From contig CM036221.1 in assembly GCA_020631735.1 (NCBI GenBank), positions 9,591,381-9,655,380 on the forward strand: 64,000 bases of DNA. The letters run 5' to 3'. The position numbers were made by a program, and so were the translations under genes. The notes beneath the pieces were generated by a model that worked only from the letters and a program-made list of their open reading frames with translations, was not told the origin of the DNA and did no database searches. This document shows, piece by piece, positions 11,671 to 23,200 of this stretch (position 1 is its first letter; each line of letters starts with the position of its first letter). This DNA is from Saccharum officinarum. Taxonomy: Eukaryota > Streptophyta > Magnoliopsida > Poales > Poaceae.

Positions 11671-11912
11671 GCCTGCTTGTTTAGATTGTAAAAAATTCTA
11701 ACCCGATGAATAGTATCACTTTCGTCTTATTTGGCAAATATTGTTCAATCGTAGACCAACTAGGCTCAAAAGATTCATCTCGTGATTTCCAACTAAACTG
11801 TATAATTAGTTATTTTTTTATCTACATTTAATGTTGCATGCATGCGTCCAAAGATTGATGTGATGGAGAGAGTGAAAAAATTCTAACTTTTGGGGTGCAC
11901 CTAAACAAGGCG
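11671..11912. mobile_element. Tourist-like MITE
   Basis: Starts GCCTGCTTGTTTAGA and ends ACCTAAACAAGGCG. The core has the family phrases in reverse order ('caaaagattcatctcgtg', 'ttgatgtgatggagag'). Confidence 0.7.
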
Positions 11913-11938
11913 TTAGTCGATATCCTATTTTTCAAGTA

Positions 11939-12180
11939 GGGCCTGTTTAGTTCACAAAAAGTGAATCCAAAAAGTACTACAGTACCTGTCACATCAAATC
12001 TTACGGCATATGCATGAAGTACTAAATATAGACCAAAGAAAAAACTAATTACACAGTTTAGTTGTAAATCATAAGACAAATCTTTTAAACCTAATTAGTT
12101 CATAATTAGACACAAATTACCAAATAAAACGAAAAGTGCTACCGTAGCTAAACCTAAACTTTTTCGCCAACTAAACACCC
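11939..12180. mobile_element. Tourist-like MITE
   Basis: Starts GGGCCTGTTTAGTTC and ends AACTAAACACCC, with the same family core. It lies about 160 bp upstream of pseudogene B. Confidence 0.7.
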
Positions 12181-12340
12181 TTGTAGTCGATGCACCTCAT
12201 CTAGTCTGGCCTCACCTGACAAACACTTCGCTCACACGTGAATCCTCCACTCCACCGCGTCCCATCCTCCTAGCTCCCCGGTCTCTCTCCTCCGCGACCA
12301 CATCGTTGTACGTCGTCCGCTCCAGCTCCTGGACATCGGC

Positions 12341-15300
12341 ATCGGGGGAGGGCTGGAGGCCGACCTGTCGCGGTATGTCGTGCCAGCGGTGCTGTGGAGT
12401 GAGAGTTCGACCACGGCGGGGAGCCGGCCCGTGCTGTAGGTGGCGGACGTCGACCGCGGCTCCGTCGTCCGCCTCCTCCACTTCGTCCGCATCTCCGACC
12501 CGGACCACCTCAGGTGAAGAATCGATTTTGAATCCCCCCGTCTCTACTTTCTGATGATCGAAAAAGCTCCCATTTTGATCTAGGGTTTTGGTACCATTTG
12601 CGTTGCCTGCGCTGGGAGGAAAAAATCATTGTGCATTAGTTCTGCGTTTTGGATATCTACAATGAACTGAATGTTCACCCGGCCTGGTGTATTTGATCAC
12701 AACTTGGCAGATCTGTATAATAGTCCTTATTGGTTACTACTACCAAACACTGTAGCTCCGATTTGCTCCTTTCATCGGTTACGAGGTTCAACTATCTCTG
12801 TCCCTATTTAACTGTGCAATGGGAAACATGTTGGTCGAACTTTTTTTAAGCGTGGCTTGTTTAGTTCCTCTTCCAAAATTTTACACTCTATCGCATCGGA
12901 TGTTTGACACATGCATGAAGTATTAAATGTAAACTAAAAACATAACTAATTGCACAGATTGCGTGTATTTTGCGAGACGAATGTTTTGAGCCTAATTAGT
13001 CTGCGATTAGACAACTGTGTGCTACAGTAACATGTGTTAATGACGGATTAATTAGTCTTAATAAATTTGTCTCACAGTTTACAGGCGAGTTCTGTAATTA
13101 ATTTTTTATTAGTATCCAAACCACCCTTCCGACATCCCATAAAATATCCGATATGACACTCCAAAACTTTACGCCCTGGAACTAAACAAGGCATATGTAG
13201 AAAAATATTAGTAACATTTGTATCTCCAAATAAGTTTGTTATAAAAGTAGATTCAATGATATATTTAACTATACTAATTTTATGTCTTATACTAAGTGTT
13301 TTTTTTATATATTTGGTCAAAATTGAGTATATTTGACTTTTCGGGAAGTGAGAACGATAGTTAAAAAGGGACGGAGGGAGCATGTGGAATGTGCTTTTAC
13401 ATTTCCTGTAGGTAAAATCAGCACCGACATAAGTTTGAACCTGCAACAATTGCCTAAGAAGAACATAAATAAAAAAATATATCCCCTTCCACATGAAAAA
13501 TCGCCTCATTCCCATACTCTCCATGTCCTTGATAGATGACAGCCAATGGCAGTTTGTAACTGCCCGAAGATGGTTCATGGGCAATACATGTAAAACTAAT
13601 GTCCTTGTGGAGTCAAACATAGATGTTCTGCGTGTAAGCTTTTTGGATTTTCTTACCACAATTACCATGATCCAAAGAAAAGCAAACTCTGACATGCCAA
13701 TTGTCAATTGATGGTGACTGGTGATTTACAAACTAGTTAGTTGGTTTGCATTGCTGCTATCACTTCATGCCAGCATTGGCGCTTTTTGCTCCACAACAAA
13801 GCACTGTAGTGCCTTGCAGATTGTTTTTAATCAAGAATTCTCCCCCCATTCCTATAAAGTTCTAGCAGGATGCATGTCAAATACATGTGTTACAAACAGA
13901 CCCGTAGGCTTTGATTCCAGTCTTTTCAGGAGCTGCATTTTTTTGTCATTGTTAATTGAAATGCAGCATTTGTACTAAATGTGTAGCTTACTTTCTATTG
14001 GAGAGTATAGAAGCACAGGTGCTCTACGCTGCCTTACAAAAAAAATGTACCAACATTTAGGCCGCCTTATGGATTTGAACAGTTACTGTACTATTCTAGC
14101 ATTTGGCTTACATTGATGCCCCACTATTCTTTTAATCTTTTAATACAAGTTGTGTTATGTTAGCTAAATGTTGGCATCGTTCCAAGACGAGCAGCTCAGC
14201 ACGGTGGCATCTGAAGGAGTGGCACTGTTGGGCCATCCTAAAATCAATATTCAGCTCATTCAGTTGAGAAAAATGTGCTCCTTCCTTGAATATGTCTTGC
14301 AATAACCTAACGGCATTATGTACAGTGTCTACATTTCCTAGTGGCTTACTGCTTGGTGCTTGGTGCTTGGAAGTTATGTTGATCATTCTGCTATTATATC
14401 TTGTATTTTCTTTTTCAGGACCATCGTGATCCTCGAGTTAAAAATCCCGCAAACAGAGTGCGCACTGATTGAGAGTCTCAAGCTCTACAAGCCAAGGAAC
14501 TCTGGGGTGTTCAGCACTAGGAGATCAATGAGTTATGGTCTTAGGTCTGATTGCAAACCTTCTTTTGGAGTCCAACACATTCGATATGGGTCTTCTTGCG
14601 GATCCTATCCATTTGGTGGAGACAGACTATCTTCTGTTGCTCTATCGGAAAAACCACCTGTCTGGAAACTAGTTGGACAGATCAAGGATGAAAACTTAGG
14701 GTACTCGGATAAGCCGGACCTCATCACTGTCAAGGCTACTATCTCATCTGTAAATCCCGTGCTCTTATACTATGTTGCCTGCCTGCTAGTGGTCAATGGT
14801 AAGCGATGCAATGCTAAGGCAACTAGAGTTGATGGGATTTGGCGCTGTAAGAGTTGCGAGTACACCTTTCTCCAGCCCTCTGAGTACGAGCAGTTGGTTC
14901 GCATTCAGATCCAGGATCACACGGGCACGACTTCTGCTACCGTGTGTGAAGAGGCTGTGGAGGAGATATTTGGCTGCAGGGGAAGGGACCTCAACTCGCT
15001 GAAGTACAAAGAGCAAGGTTTTGCACAGCTGCACGATATCTTGCTGGGCGCCGTGTCTAAGCAGTATGTGTTCCAGCTGAAGGTCGAAGGGCGGTCGCCC
15101 CAGCCGGCGTTCTCTAAAGTAGGCATAGTGGAGTGCATTGTTCTCAAGGCAGAGAAGGTGAATCCATCGGCCGAGTGCCACCGCCTCCTAGGGCGGATCG
15201 ACACGCTGCTGGAGGGTTCAGGAGCAGGTTTGGAGCTTCACAGCCCCACCATGCCCACCTACACTGGTTCACCGGGTTCACAGGTCTGCTCAAGCGTGCG

Positions 15301-15358
15301 GCGATCCTCCAACTCCATAAACAGTGACTGTGCAGGTTCACCACAGCTGAGGCCATAG
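12341..15358 (+). pseudogene. RPA1-like B: damaged DBD-F exon and intact DBD-C exon
   Basis: Exon 1 (12341-12513) matches the DBD-F exon of B' but its start is ATC where B' has ATG. It has an in-frame TAG at 12437-12439 and lacks the middle of the OB fold, jumping from 'VADV' to 'DRGSVVRLLHF'. The donor GTGAAG is kept at 12514. Exon 2 (14419-15358, after a TTTTTCAG acceptor) is fully open: TIVILELKIPQTECALI, linker, QIKDENLGYSDKPDLITVKATI, the zinc ribbon CLLVVNGKRC…CKSC, and IQIQDHTGTTSATVCEEAV. As in gene A, DBD-A and DBD-B are absent. The stop TAG (15356-15358) is supplied by a hAT element. A DBD-C-only protein from an internal ATG is possible, but I call it a pseudogene on the exon 1 damage. 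Confidence 0.8.
12853..13193. mobile_element. MITE-like element in intron 1 of B
   Basis: Starts GGCTTGTTTAGTTCC and ends GGAACTAAACAAGGC. The core includes 'gtgctacagtaacatgtgttaatgac', a longer relative of the other MITEs. B' lacks it at the equivalent place. Confidence 0.65.
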
Positions 15359-17344
15359 GCGGAGCTCCCCATGCGGCACAGTGGGGCAGCTGCCCCAGCT
15401 AGCCACGGCGAGGAGACCCCACACCCTCATCCTTCTCCTCCCAAATACACTGCATCAGGCGGTGTTTCTGTGTCCGGCTGCACTTCTGGTCGGCCAAGGA
15501 AGAGGAAGGGGTCAGGGGAAGGAAAAAGTCTACTTTTTCTCCCCCAACTTTCACGAAAGTCCGCTTTTCCTCCCTCAACTCCAAAACCGGGCAAATCACC
15601 TCCCTCAACTTTTCAAACCGTGCATTTTACCTCTCTGGAGCGGTTTCGAAGGCGGTTTTGCTACAGTAAACGATGGTTTTGCTACAGTGAGACAGTCTTG
15701 TCTTTTTCTTTTTTTATTTATTTTGGCTGAATCTTTAAAAAATCATAGTAAATCACAGAAAAATCATAAAATGAAAAATCCAATTTTGTTGCACTCCACA
15801 TGAGTAGATCTACACATTGAACATATAATATGGTATGCTTTAGTACAAAATTTTGCTATGAAGGTTTTACCCTTTTTCTTTTTTATTTATTTCGGCTAAA
15901 TCTTTGAAAAATCATAGTAAATTACAGAAAAATCATAAAATGGAAAATCTAATTTTGTTGGACTCCACATGAGCATATCTACACAGTGAACATATAATAT
16001 GGTATGCTTTAGTATAAAATTTTTATTGTAGCTTTAGATCTATGCTTTTCTGTAATTAATTGAAATAATTCATAGCTGCAGCTTCTATAATTATTTTGTT
16101 GGACTAAAGCATACCGTATTATATGTTCACTGTGTAGATCTACTCATGTGGAGTCCAAAAAAATTAGAATTTCTATTTTATGATTTTTCTGTGATTTACT
16201 ATGATTTTTCAAAGATTCAGCCAAATAAATAAAAAAGAAAAAGACAAAACCTTGGTAGCAAAAATTTTGTACTAAAGCATATCATATTATATGTTCACTG
16301 TGTAGATATGCTCATATGGAGTCCAAAAAATTAGATTTTCCATTTTATGATTTTTCTGTAATTTACTATGATTTTTCAAAGATTTAGCCGAAATAAATAA
16401 AAAAAAGGCAAAACCTTCATAGCAAAAACTTTGTACTAAAGCATACCATATTATATGTTCAATGTGTAGATCTACTCATGTGGAGTGCAACAAAATTGGT
16501 TTTTTTTATTTTATGATTTTTCTGTGATTTACTATGATTTTTCAAAGATTCGGCCAAAATAAATAAAAAAAGAAAAAGACAAAACCGCCTCACTGTAGCA
16601 AAACCATCGTTTACTGTAGCTAAACCGCCTTCGAAACCGCTCCAGGGAGGTAAAATGCACGGTTTGAAAAGTTGAGGGAGGTGATTTGCCCGGTTTTAGA
16701 GTTGAGGGAGGAAAAGCGGACTTTCGTGAAAGTTGGGGGAGGAAAAATAGACTTTTTCCTCAGGGGAATGCTGCACATCGGCTGTGCCAATGGTCTGTCA
16801 TGGGCCACGGGCATAACACTCACCAAGGCAATACGGCCCAACAAGCCTGTTAGGCTGTTATGATTCAATCTCATTTGTTGTACAACGTTTCCTCAAAAAA
16901 AAAAAGGAAAAATGTTGTACATCATGGCGTGAGTAAGGCGCAACCGCGCAAGTATACAACTGAGCAGTATATTATATATCTTAGTTATTATGCTTATGCA
17001 CTGCTTTTAAATGTATTTGCCACATATATCATACACTAACTCATTTGTTCTCAAATTGTCAAAAAAAAAACTCATTTGTTCTCAAATTGGCATGTTCGTT
17101 CTTTTATCTCTTGGATATGTTGAATTAATGAATTATATATTACAATATGTCACTACAAACTCCTACTTTTGAATGGGAGAGTACTGCCTTCAATCTTTAA
17201 ATTTGCCATTTATTAGCCATTTAGAATTTTATTTTTTGTGATCCCAATAAAAATGTGTTATGTGTGTACATAATATTTTATATTGCAAGTTATATTTAAC
17301 ACTTTGTCCGCCCCACCTAAAATTTCAAGTGAGCTCCGCCACTG
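15354..17344. mobile_element. Non-autonomous hAT-like element (1,991 bp)
   Basis: Termini CATAGGCGGAGCTC and GAGCTCCGCCACTG form inverted repeats (the left end has diverged by two bases) of the CAGTGGCGGAGC type seen in plant hAT elements. It is flanked by the perfect 8 bp duplication GCTGAGGC (15346-15353 and 17345-17352), the length typical of hAT. No transposase is seen. B' continues through the equivalent region without it, so it inserted after the B/B' duplication or was lost from B'. It carries a nested foldback element and the stop codon of B. Confidence 0.88.
15521..16759. mobile_element. Mutator-type foldback MITE nested in the hAT element
   Basis: Begins GGAAAAAGTCTAC and ends with its complement (…ATAGACTTTTTCC); the arms extend for hundreds of bases and contain the phrase CCCCCAACTTTCACGAAAGT in both orientations. 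It is flanked by the 9 bp duplication TCAGGGGAA (15512-15520 and 16760-16768), the length typical of Mutator-like elements. The AT-rich interior is built from repeated ~170 bp units ('catgagtagatctacac', 'atattatatgttcac') in both orientations. No coding capacity. Confidence 0.85.
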
Positions 17345-17352
17345 GCTGAGGC

Positions 17353-18102
17353 TTATGATTCAGCAGCAACTCCGCGGATGTGCTGTTTCAGAGCAGCAAC
17401 TCGGCGGATGTTTTATTTCAGCAGACGAGCCGTGATCGTGCAGGAGCTGCTAGGCAATTCCTAGGTGCTGCTGTTGGGTGCATGGTGGTTGGTTGTACCA
17501 GGATGGGGCGTTAGCAATGCCGGGACTGTTGTAGTACTCAAGTAGCTTAAGTGTGTATGGCTTGAGTCTCTGACGACAATGTTTTACTACTATAGACACT
17601 ATTATGTAAGGGAGGGTCGTATACCTCCGGCATGTCATGGATTGGTGTATGTTTATTATTATCTTGCAAGGACCTTGTGTTAGTATTTGTTTAGTCGGTG
17701 CATGCTAATCTACTGGAATGAATCTTAACATTTAATTGCTTGTTATCTTGTTGGAATGCCCGGTCGGTGCATGTTAATCTGGGAGGCAACGATTTCATCT
17801 GTTAGCCCAGCGTGCCCAAGGATGCATAGAGCCAGCTGTTTAAGTTTGGAAAAAAAGTCTATTTTACTTTCTTTAACTAGTCAGCTTTTCCTTACGATCC
17901 AGGCTTGGCTAGTAGTGCCTCAATTATCGCAAAAGTCAGTCTTTTCTCTCCGTCTATTGTCTCAACTATCACAAAAGTCAGCTTTTCCATGCAGTCTAGC
18001 CGCCCAGGCTTGCCTAGTGCTGCTGCTGTGCGCTTGTGCCATGTGGCCTTTGCAGGACGACAACTTTTCTTTTGAGGGATTCACTTTGCAGCGTGGTACA
18101 TT
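17353..18102 (+). other. 3' flank of B after the hAT element
   Basis: Resumes the host sequence ('ttatgattcagcagcaac') and parallels B' near 48570-48910. It contains the empty site 'gcatgTTAatctggg' (TTA at 17774-17776), where B' carries a MITE. No gene seen. Confidence 0.55.
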
Positions 18103-18345
18103 GGCACCTAGGCTTACAAAAAAATTTGCAAAAGAACAGTATATTTCCCGTCACATCGAATCTTTGGACGCATGCATGAAGTTTTAAATATAGATAAAAA
18201 ATAAAACTAATTACACAGTTTAGACGAAATGGACGAGACGAATCTTTTAAGTCTAATTAGACCATGATTGGACATTAATTGCCAAATAACAACGAAAGTG
18301 CTACAGTTGCATTTTGCCAAAAATTTTGTCAATTAAACGTGGCCC
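18103..18345. mobile_element. Diverged Tourist-like MITE
   Basis: The core phrases 'cacatcgaatctttgg', 'ctaattacacagtttaga' and 'gaaagtgctacag' identify the family. The termini (GGCACCTAGG and AAACGTGGCC) have decayed. Confidence 0.6.
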
Positions 18346-18626
18346 TAGTTTGATTTGATGGGAAAAAATGTTTCCTTAAAAATAATGCAACCTAAATTGT
18401 ATGGACTTATTCCGCTGCAAGGACTTTAGCTTATTTGCACTGCCAGCAGCTCTAGTATTTTTTTCTCTGCTGGCACGGTAACAACTACTTTTTTTTTGGC
18501 TAAAAAAAGTACCAGCAAGCGTCATATCTACAATGGAAATAGGGAATTGCTATATCAGTACCTATTTCTTTTATTTTTTTCAGGCGATGAATAGCATCTT
18601 AATTAATTCAAACGTTCACGGCTTAA

Positions 18627-18758
18627 GGGACTGTTTGGTTGATACCCTAAGAAACTTGTCTGGCTCAGGCACAACATCCAACCATAGACAACTAAAATCC
18701 GATTCCTAAGATTATTGCCAGACCTAGGAACTTTCTCATGGTCCAAACTAAACAGCCC
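18627..18758. mobile_element. Short MITE (132 bp) with TAA duplication
   Basis: Starts GGGACTGTTTGGTTG and ends CCAAACTAAACAGCCC, flanked by TAA on both sides. Different interior from the commoner family. No open frame. Confidence 0.7.
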
Positions 18759-19248
18759 TAACTCTTATTATTCTTCCACCCTGTTCGCTTGAACTTTATC
18801 GGCCTGGCTTATCAGTCATGGTATAATATTTTTCTCTCACAACAAAATAGCTTCAGCCGGCTTATCAGTCGCAGAAACCATAAGCCGAACAGCTCGGACT
18901 GTTGTCCTCCTCCGCCCATAGCCGGCGGGGGGCTCCACTACTCCTCCCTCGCGCTTGTCTTCTTACCCCAGCCAGTCAGCCCAAAGTATCTTTCTATGCT
19001 CGGAGGGAGAGCATGACTCGAATCTGTTTATGATTTAAGGAGAGCGATGCCTAAAACAAATCTCAATTTCAGACAACCATAACATAGATCTCTTAAGCTA
19101 CGAGCCCACCAGGGGAGAGCGCGGTGATGATGTATAACTTTGTAACACAACGACAACAATGCATAAGTAAGAGATTGTATAAATGTGGCTAGAAGAAATT
19201 GTGCAAACATTCTCTTCTTAATTTTTGTTTTTCTTGATTATAAATAAG

Positions 19249-19490
19249 GCCCTTGTTTAGATTGAAGATTTTTTCAACCTGATGAATAGTACCATTTTCG
19301 TCTTATTTGACAAATATTGTCCAATCGTAGACCAACTAGGCTCAAAAGATTCATCTCGTGATTTTGAACTAAACTGTGTAATTAGATATTTTTTTACCTA
19401 CATTTAGTACTCCATGCAAGCGGCTAAAAATTGATGTGATGGAGAGAGAGTGAAAAAACTTGGAATTTTGAGGTGATCTAAACATGGGCA
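19249..19490. mobile_element. Tourist-like MITE
   Basis: Starts GGCCCTTGTTTAGAT and ends ATCTAAACATGGGC, with the family core reversed relative to the 11098 copy. Confidence 0.7.
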
Positions 19491-19681
19491 AGAACTTGGT
19501 TGGTATGGCTCCTCTTCTACGAGCCAAAGGATCTGAGGAAAAGTCACGGTCTGTAGCTCCTCCTCCACGTCACATTTCACAAAAGCGTCTCAAACTTCTC
19601 TGATATTCAATATAAAAAGTTTGGTACAACTAATTGGCTCTTTTATAGTAAGCTCGCTGTCTATTTTCGGCGGGTCTGCTT

Positions 19682-19926
19682 GGGCCTTGTTTAGTTCACG
19701 AATATTTTTTAGAAAATGGTATTGTAGCACTTTCGTTGTTATTTAGCAATTAGTGTCCAATAATGGTCTAATTAGGCTTAAAAGATTCGCCTCGTGAATT
19801 TCATCTAAACTGTGTAATTAGTTTTATTTTTAATTTATATTTAATGCTTCATACATACGTCTAAAATATTCGATGTGACGGGAATCTTAAAAAATTTTGC
19901 AAAATTTTGGAAACTAAACAGCACCT
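19682..19926. mobile_element. Tourist-like MITE upstream of RPA1-like C
   Basis: Starts GGGCCTTGTTTAGTTC and ends GGAAACTAAACAGCACC. It lies about 340 bp upstream of the ATG of C. Confidence 0.7.
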
Positions 19927-20265
19927 TGGTTCCTTTCGAAAATGTATATGTCAAAAATTTGACAAACCAAAAGTTAGGCAAAAAAATTATTATAAATTTG
20001 GCAAGCTAAATATAAGAGTTTAACAAATTTTAAATACTAGCTAAAATTATGCCTTATCAAATCGACGAGGAAGCGAACCAATCAGCCCGTCATTTCCACT
20101 TCGCCACCCCCACCCAGACCACCATACACTTCTCTCTCTCCATTACTACAAGTCTGCTGCAACCGCGACTGCAAGGCTTTCGTCCCGTCTCTCTCTCCCT
20201 CCCTCTCTCTGCATTCTCCACCAAGATACCTCTGAGTTCCTTGCATCTCCGTTCCCCACTGCGCA

Positions 20266-23200
20266 ATGGGAGGAGGAGGAGGGGAAGTGATGGAGGTGGA
20301 GGTGCCCCTGTCGACGGGGGCGTTGGAGGCGATGTGGCGGGAGGACGGGCTGCGCCCGGTGCTGCAGCTGGCGGACGCGCCGCAGATGGCCGGCGGCGGC
20401 CCGGCTTTGGAGGCTGGGCGGTACCGCGTCGCGCTCTCCGACGGCGGCGCGTGCCTGCATCCGGGGATGCTCGCCGCGTCCCTCAACCACCTCGTCGCTC
20501 GCGGCGCGCTCCGCCGCGGCACCGTCATCCGCGTCCTCGAGTACTTCGCCGGCTTCAGCCGCACGCAAAGGTGACGGATCGGTCCGTCTCGCATCCCGGC
20601 CCCCCCTCCTTCTTCTCTATCCTACCCTAACCTAGCGGCTAGCGCGCCCGTCAGGATCCACATTGGACAGTTCTTGTGCGCCGCCGCTGCGCGTCCGTCA
20701 GGATCCACATTAGTCACGAGTTACTACTGTAGAAATGCCTAGGATTTTCGTCTTTTTTTTATTTTTGTGCTACTGAAAATCTTGCCACGGCGTCCAGCAA
20801 CCCTTCGTTGCTTACTGCATCGCCTGCCAACGAGCGCTGGTTTTTTTTGTTACCGGAATGCATGCTTGGCTGTTCTCCGTTTTGGGGGTTTTGGCACCAG
20901 CAGTGAGGAGCTGAGCTATCGATCATAAAAATGTATTGCCTTTTTTTCTTCTTATTATATATTCATATATCGTGTCTATGGATGTGCCTTTGCATGGAAT
21001 CGGCAAAGAGCCAGTGATCCCTCAATGGTTCTTGCTCTTTTAGTCTAATATAGGTTTGGTTATGCACTTATGCGCATAAGGTTTTGTGTTTGTAGCATAT
21101 CTATTTACTGATCAGATCATGCTGCAATTCCTTTCTTTGTAGTCTGAAACCACACAGAGTTTTTAGTCTGTTACTGCAACATACTCTGAAAAGTAGAACT
21201 AAAATCATCGGTTTATTTGATCGGACGTGGTTTGGGCTTCTTATTAGTTTGTTACTGAAATGGCCATAGCCGCCTATGCTGCATTTCCACTTGCATTTGA
21301 TATAGGAGTATATGCTTGTACATTACTGATTCAGATGGGGGTGTCTGTCCATTTTTACTTTCTTATCAGAAGTTACAAATTCCATGGAGTTCACAACTTG
21401 TCAACCAATTCTTAAGTTCAAAATAACTTTTTGTTCACACATATTCTACATGATAAAGGGCAAAGCTCTCAGCTTTGAGCGAAATATTCTTCCGTTATTT
21501 GTTTCATTGCTCTAGTTGGTTTGTCACAAACATTACTCCATGGACTACCAACAAGGACTGCATTTTGTGGTTACCAGATGCATGCAGGTGTGCTCTCCAT
21601 TATTTGGTTTTGGCACCTGCAGTGAGACCTTAGCAGTCGATCAAAACCTTATTGACTTCTGTGTTGCATCTGTGTCGAGTACATCAATTTACATGCAATG
21701 GAGAGCTATATGCATCAGATGCATCAGATGTACAAACCATAGGCGCAATGCTCAGCGTTGTTTCGGACTAAACTGTCAACAGACTTTAAAAGTTGGAACT
21801 GAAATCATCAGCTTTATTTGGTTCAATGTGGTTCTGGGTTTCTTAGTCTGTTACTGAAATAGCCACAACTGTTTATGTTGCATTCCCACTTGCATCTATT
21901 GTATATACGCTTGTACATTACTGATTCAGATGGGGTGCACTCATACATTTTTCCTTTCTTATTTGATGATACAATTCCATGGAGTTTCCAACATGTCAGT
22001 TTTTTTTCTTCGTAAGTTCGAAAATAAATTTTTGTTCACATATTTGTATCACTCCATATGCTAAACTAAAAGGCAAAGGTCTGAGCTTTAAGCCAAATCT
22101 TCTATTATTTGTTTCACTGCTCTATTTGGTTTATCAGAAACAGGCTCAGTGTTTCTTCCTGTATAACTATTATGTTTTTCTAACTTGCTGGTCCTGTTCA
22201 AATTTGTTTCTCCATTTATGTCCTGCAATTTTAAGTTCATTACTTGAAGTAAGTATATTTTCCTTTTCCAGATGAACAAACTCCTCACATGTCATATCCC
22301 ACTAAATCTGCTTGATGTGTTTCGTGAATTAATTCTAATCAATTATAATTGGCTGTTCCCTGACTGCTTTTCCTTCTGTCTTGGTTTCTTCATTCAGGGT
22401 CATTATTGTTATCCAACTTGAGATACTGCACGCTGAGTGCACGCTAATCCGCAGTCCCACAATTTTTTATGCCAATGCAAGTCAACATATTGGTGTATCC
22501 TGTTCTGGTGGTCTTGCCATCCATGAACCTTGCTTGATGTCATGTATGTTATTAGCAACTCGTCATGTTCTCCTGATAAGAGAGTGTTGGATTCTTCAGT
22601 TGCACCAAGGGCAGAACCTACTGTGATTAATTTGCCATTCGGTGATTGTTTTTGTTCAATGCCAGCACAGAGCACACTAGATGCCAAGATGCAGCAGCTT
22701 TCATTGAATGATCATCAAAACCAAAGGTTTACGGTGACTGCCACAGGTGATGCCTTCGGCCCTCCTGGAAGCTCTTATGCAAGCCCAATGCTAGCTTCTT
22801 ATCTGCAAGATTCACCAGGGCTCTCGGGCGCGATGGTGGCGCAGCTGACGCCCGGCGCGGTGGTGGCGGTCTTCAAGCATGCCGACGGCAACGGGACGCT
22901 GCAGCCGGTGCTGCAGGTGGTGGACGTGCGGATGGTCAAAAACATCAAGAACCCCTCTGCCGAGCTCTTCCGGATGGTGCTCTCTGACGGCATCTACACG
23001 ATGCGGTCCATGCTCACCGCCGTCGAGAACACGCACGTCCGGGACGGCTCCATCCAGAGGGGCTCAATTATCCACCTCCAGGAGTTCACCTGCAGCACCA
23101 TCCAGAACCACAGGTGATGATTAGTTATTAATCCTTCGCTGCCCTCGATTCCCCGCCCCATCTCTTGTTCGAATCGCAGATTTGTTTTTATCTTGTTGCG

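Noticed and set aside
20571..22397. ORFs in intron 1 of C (for example 21516-21857 and 21979-22275)
   Set aside because: Lie in an intron whose counterpart in C' has no matching frame; the intron itself contains a duplicated 'ctgattcagatgggg' block.
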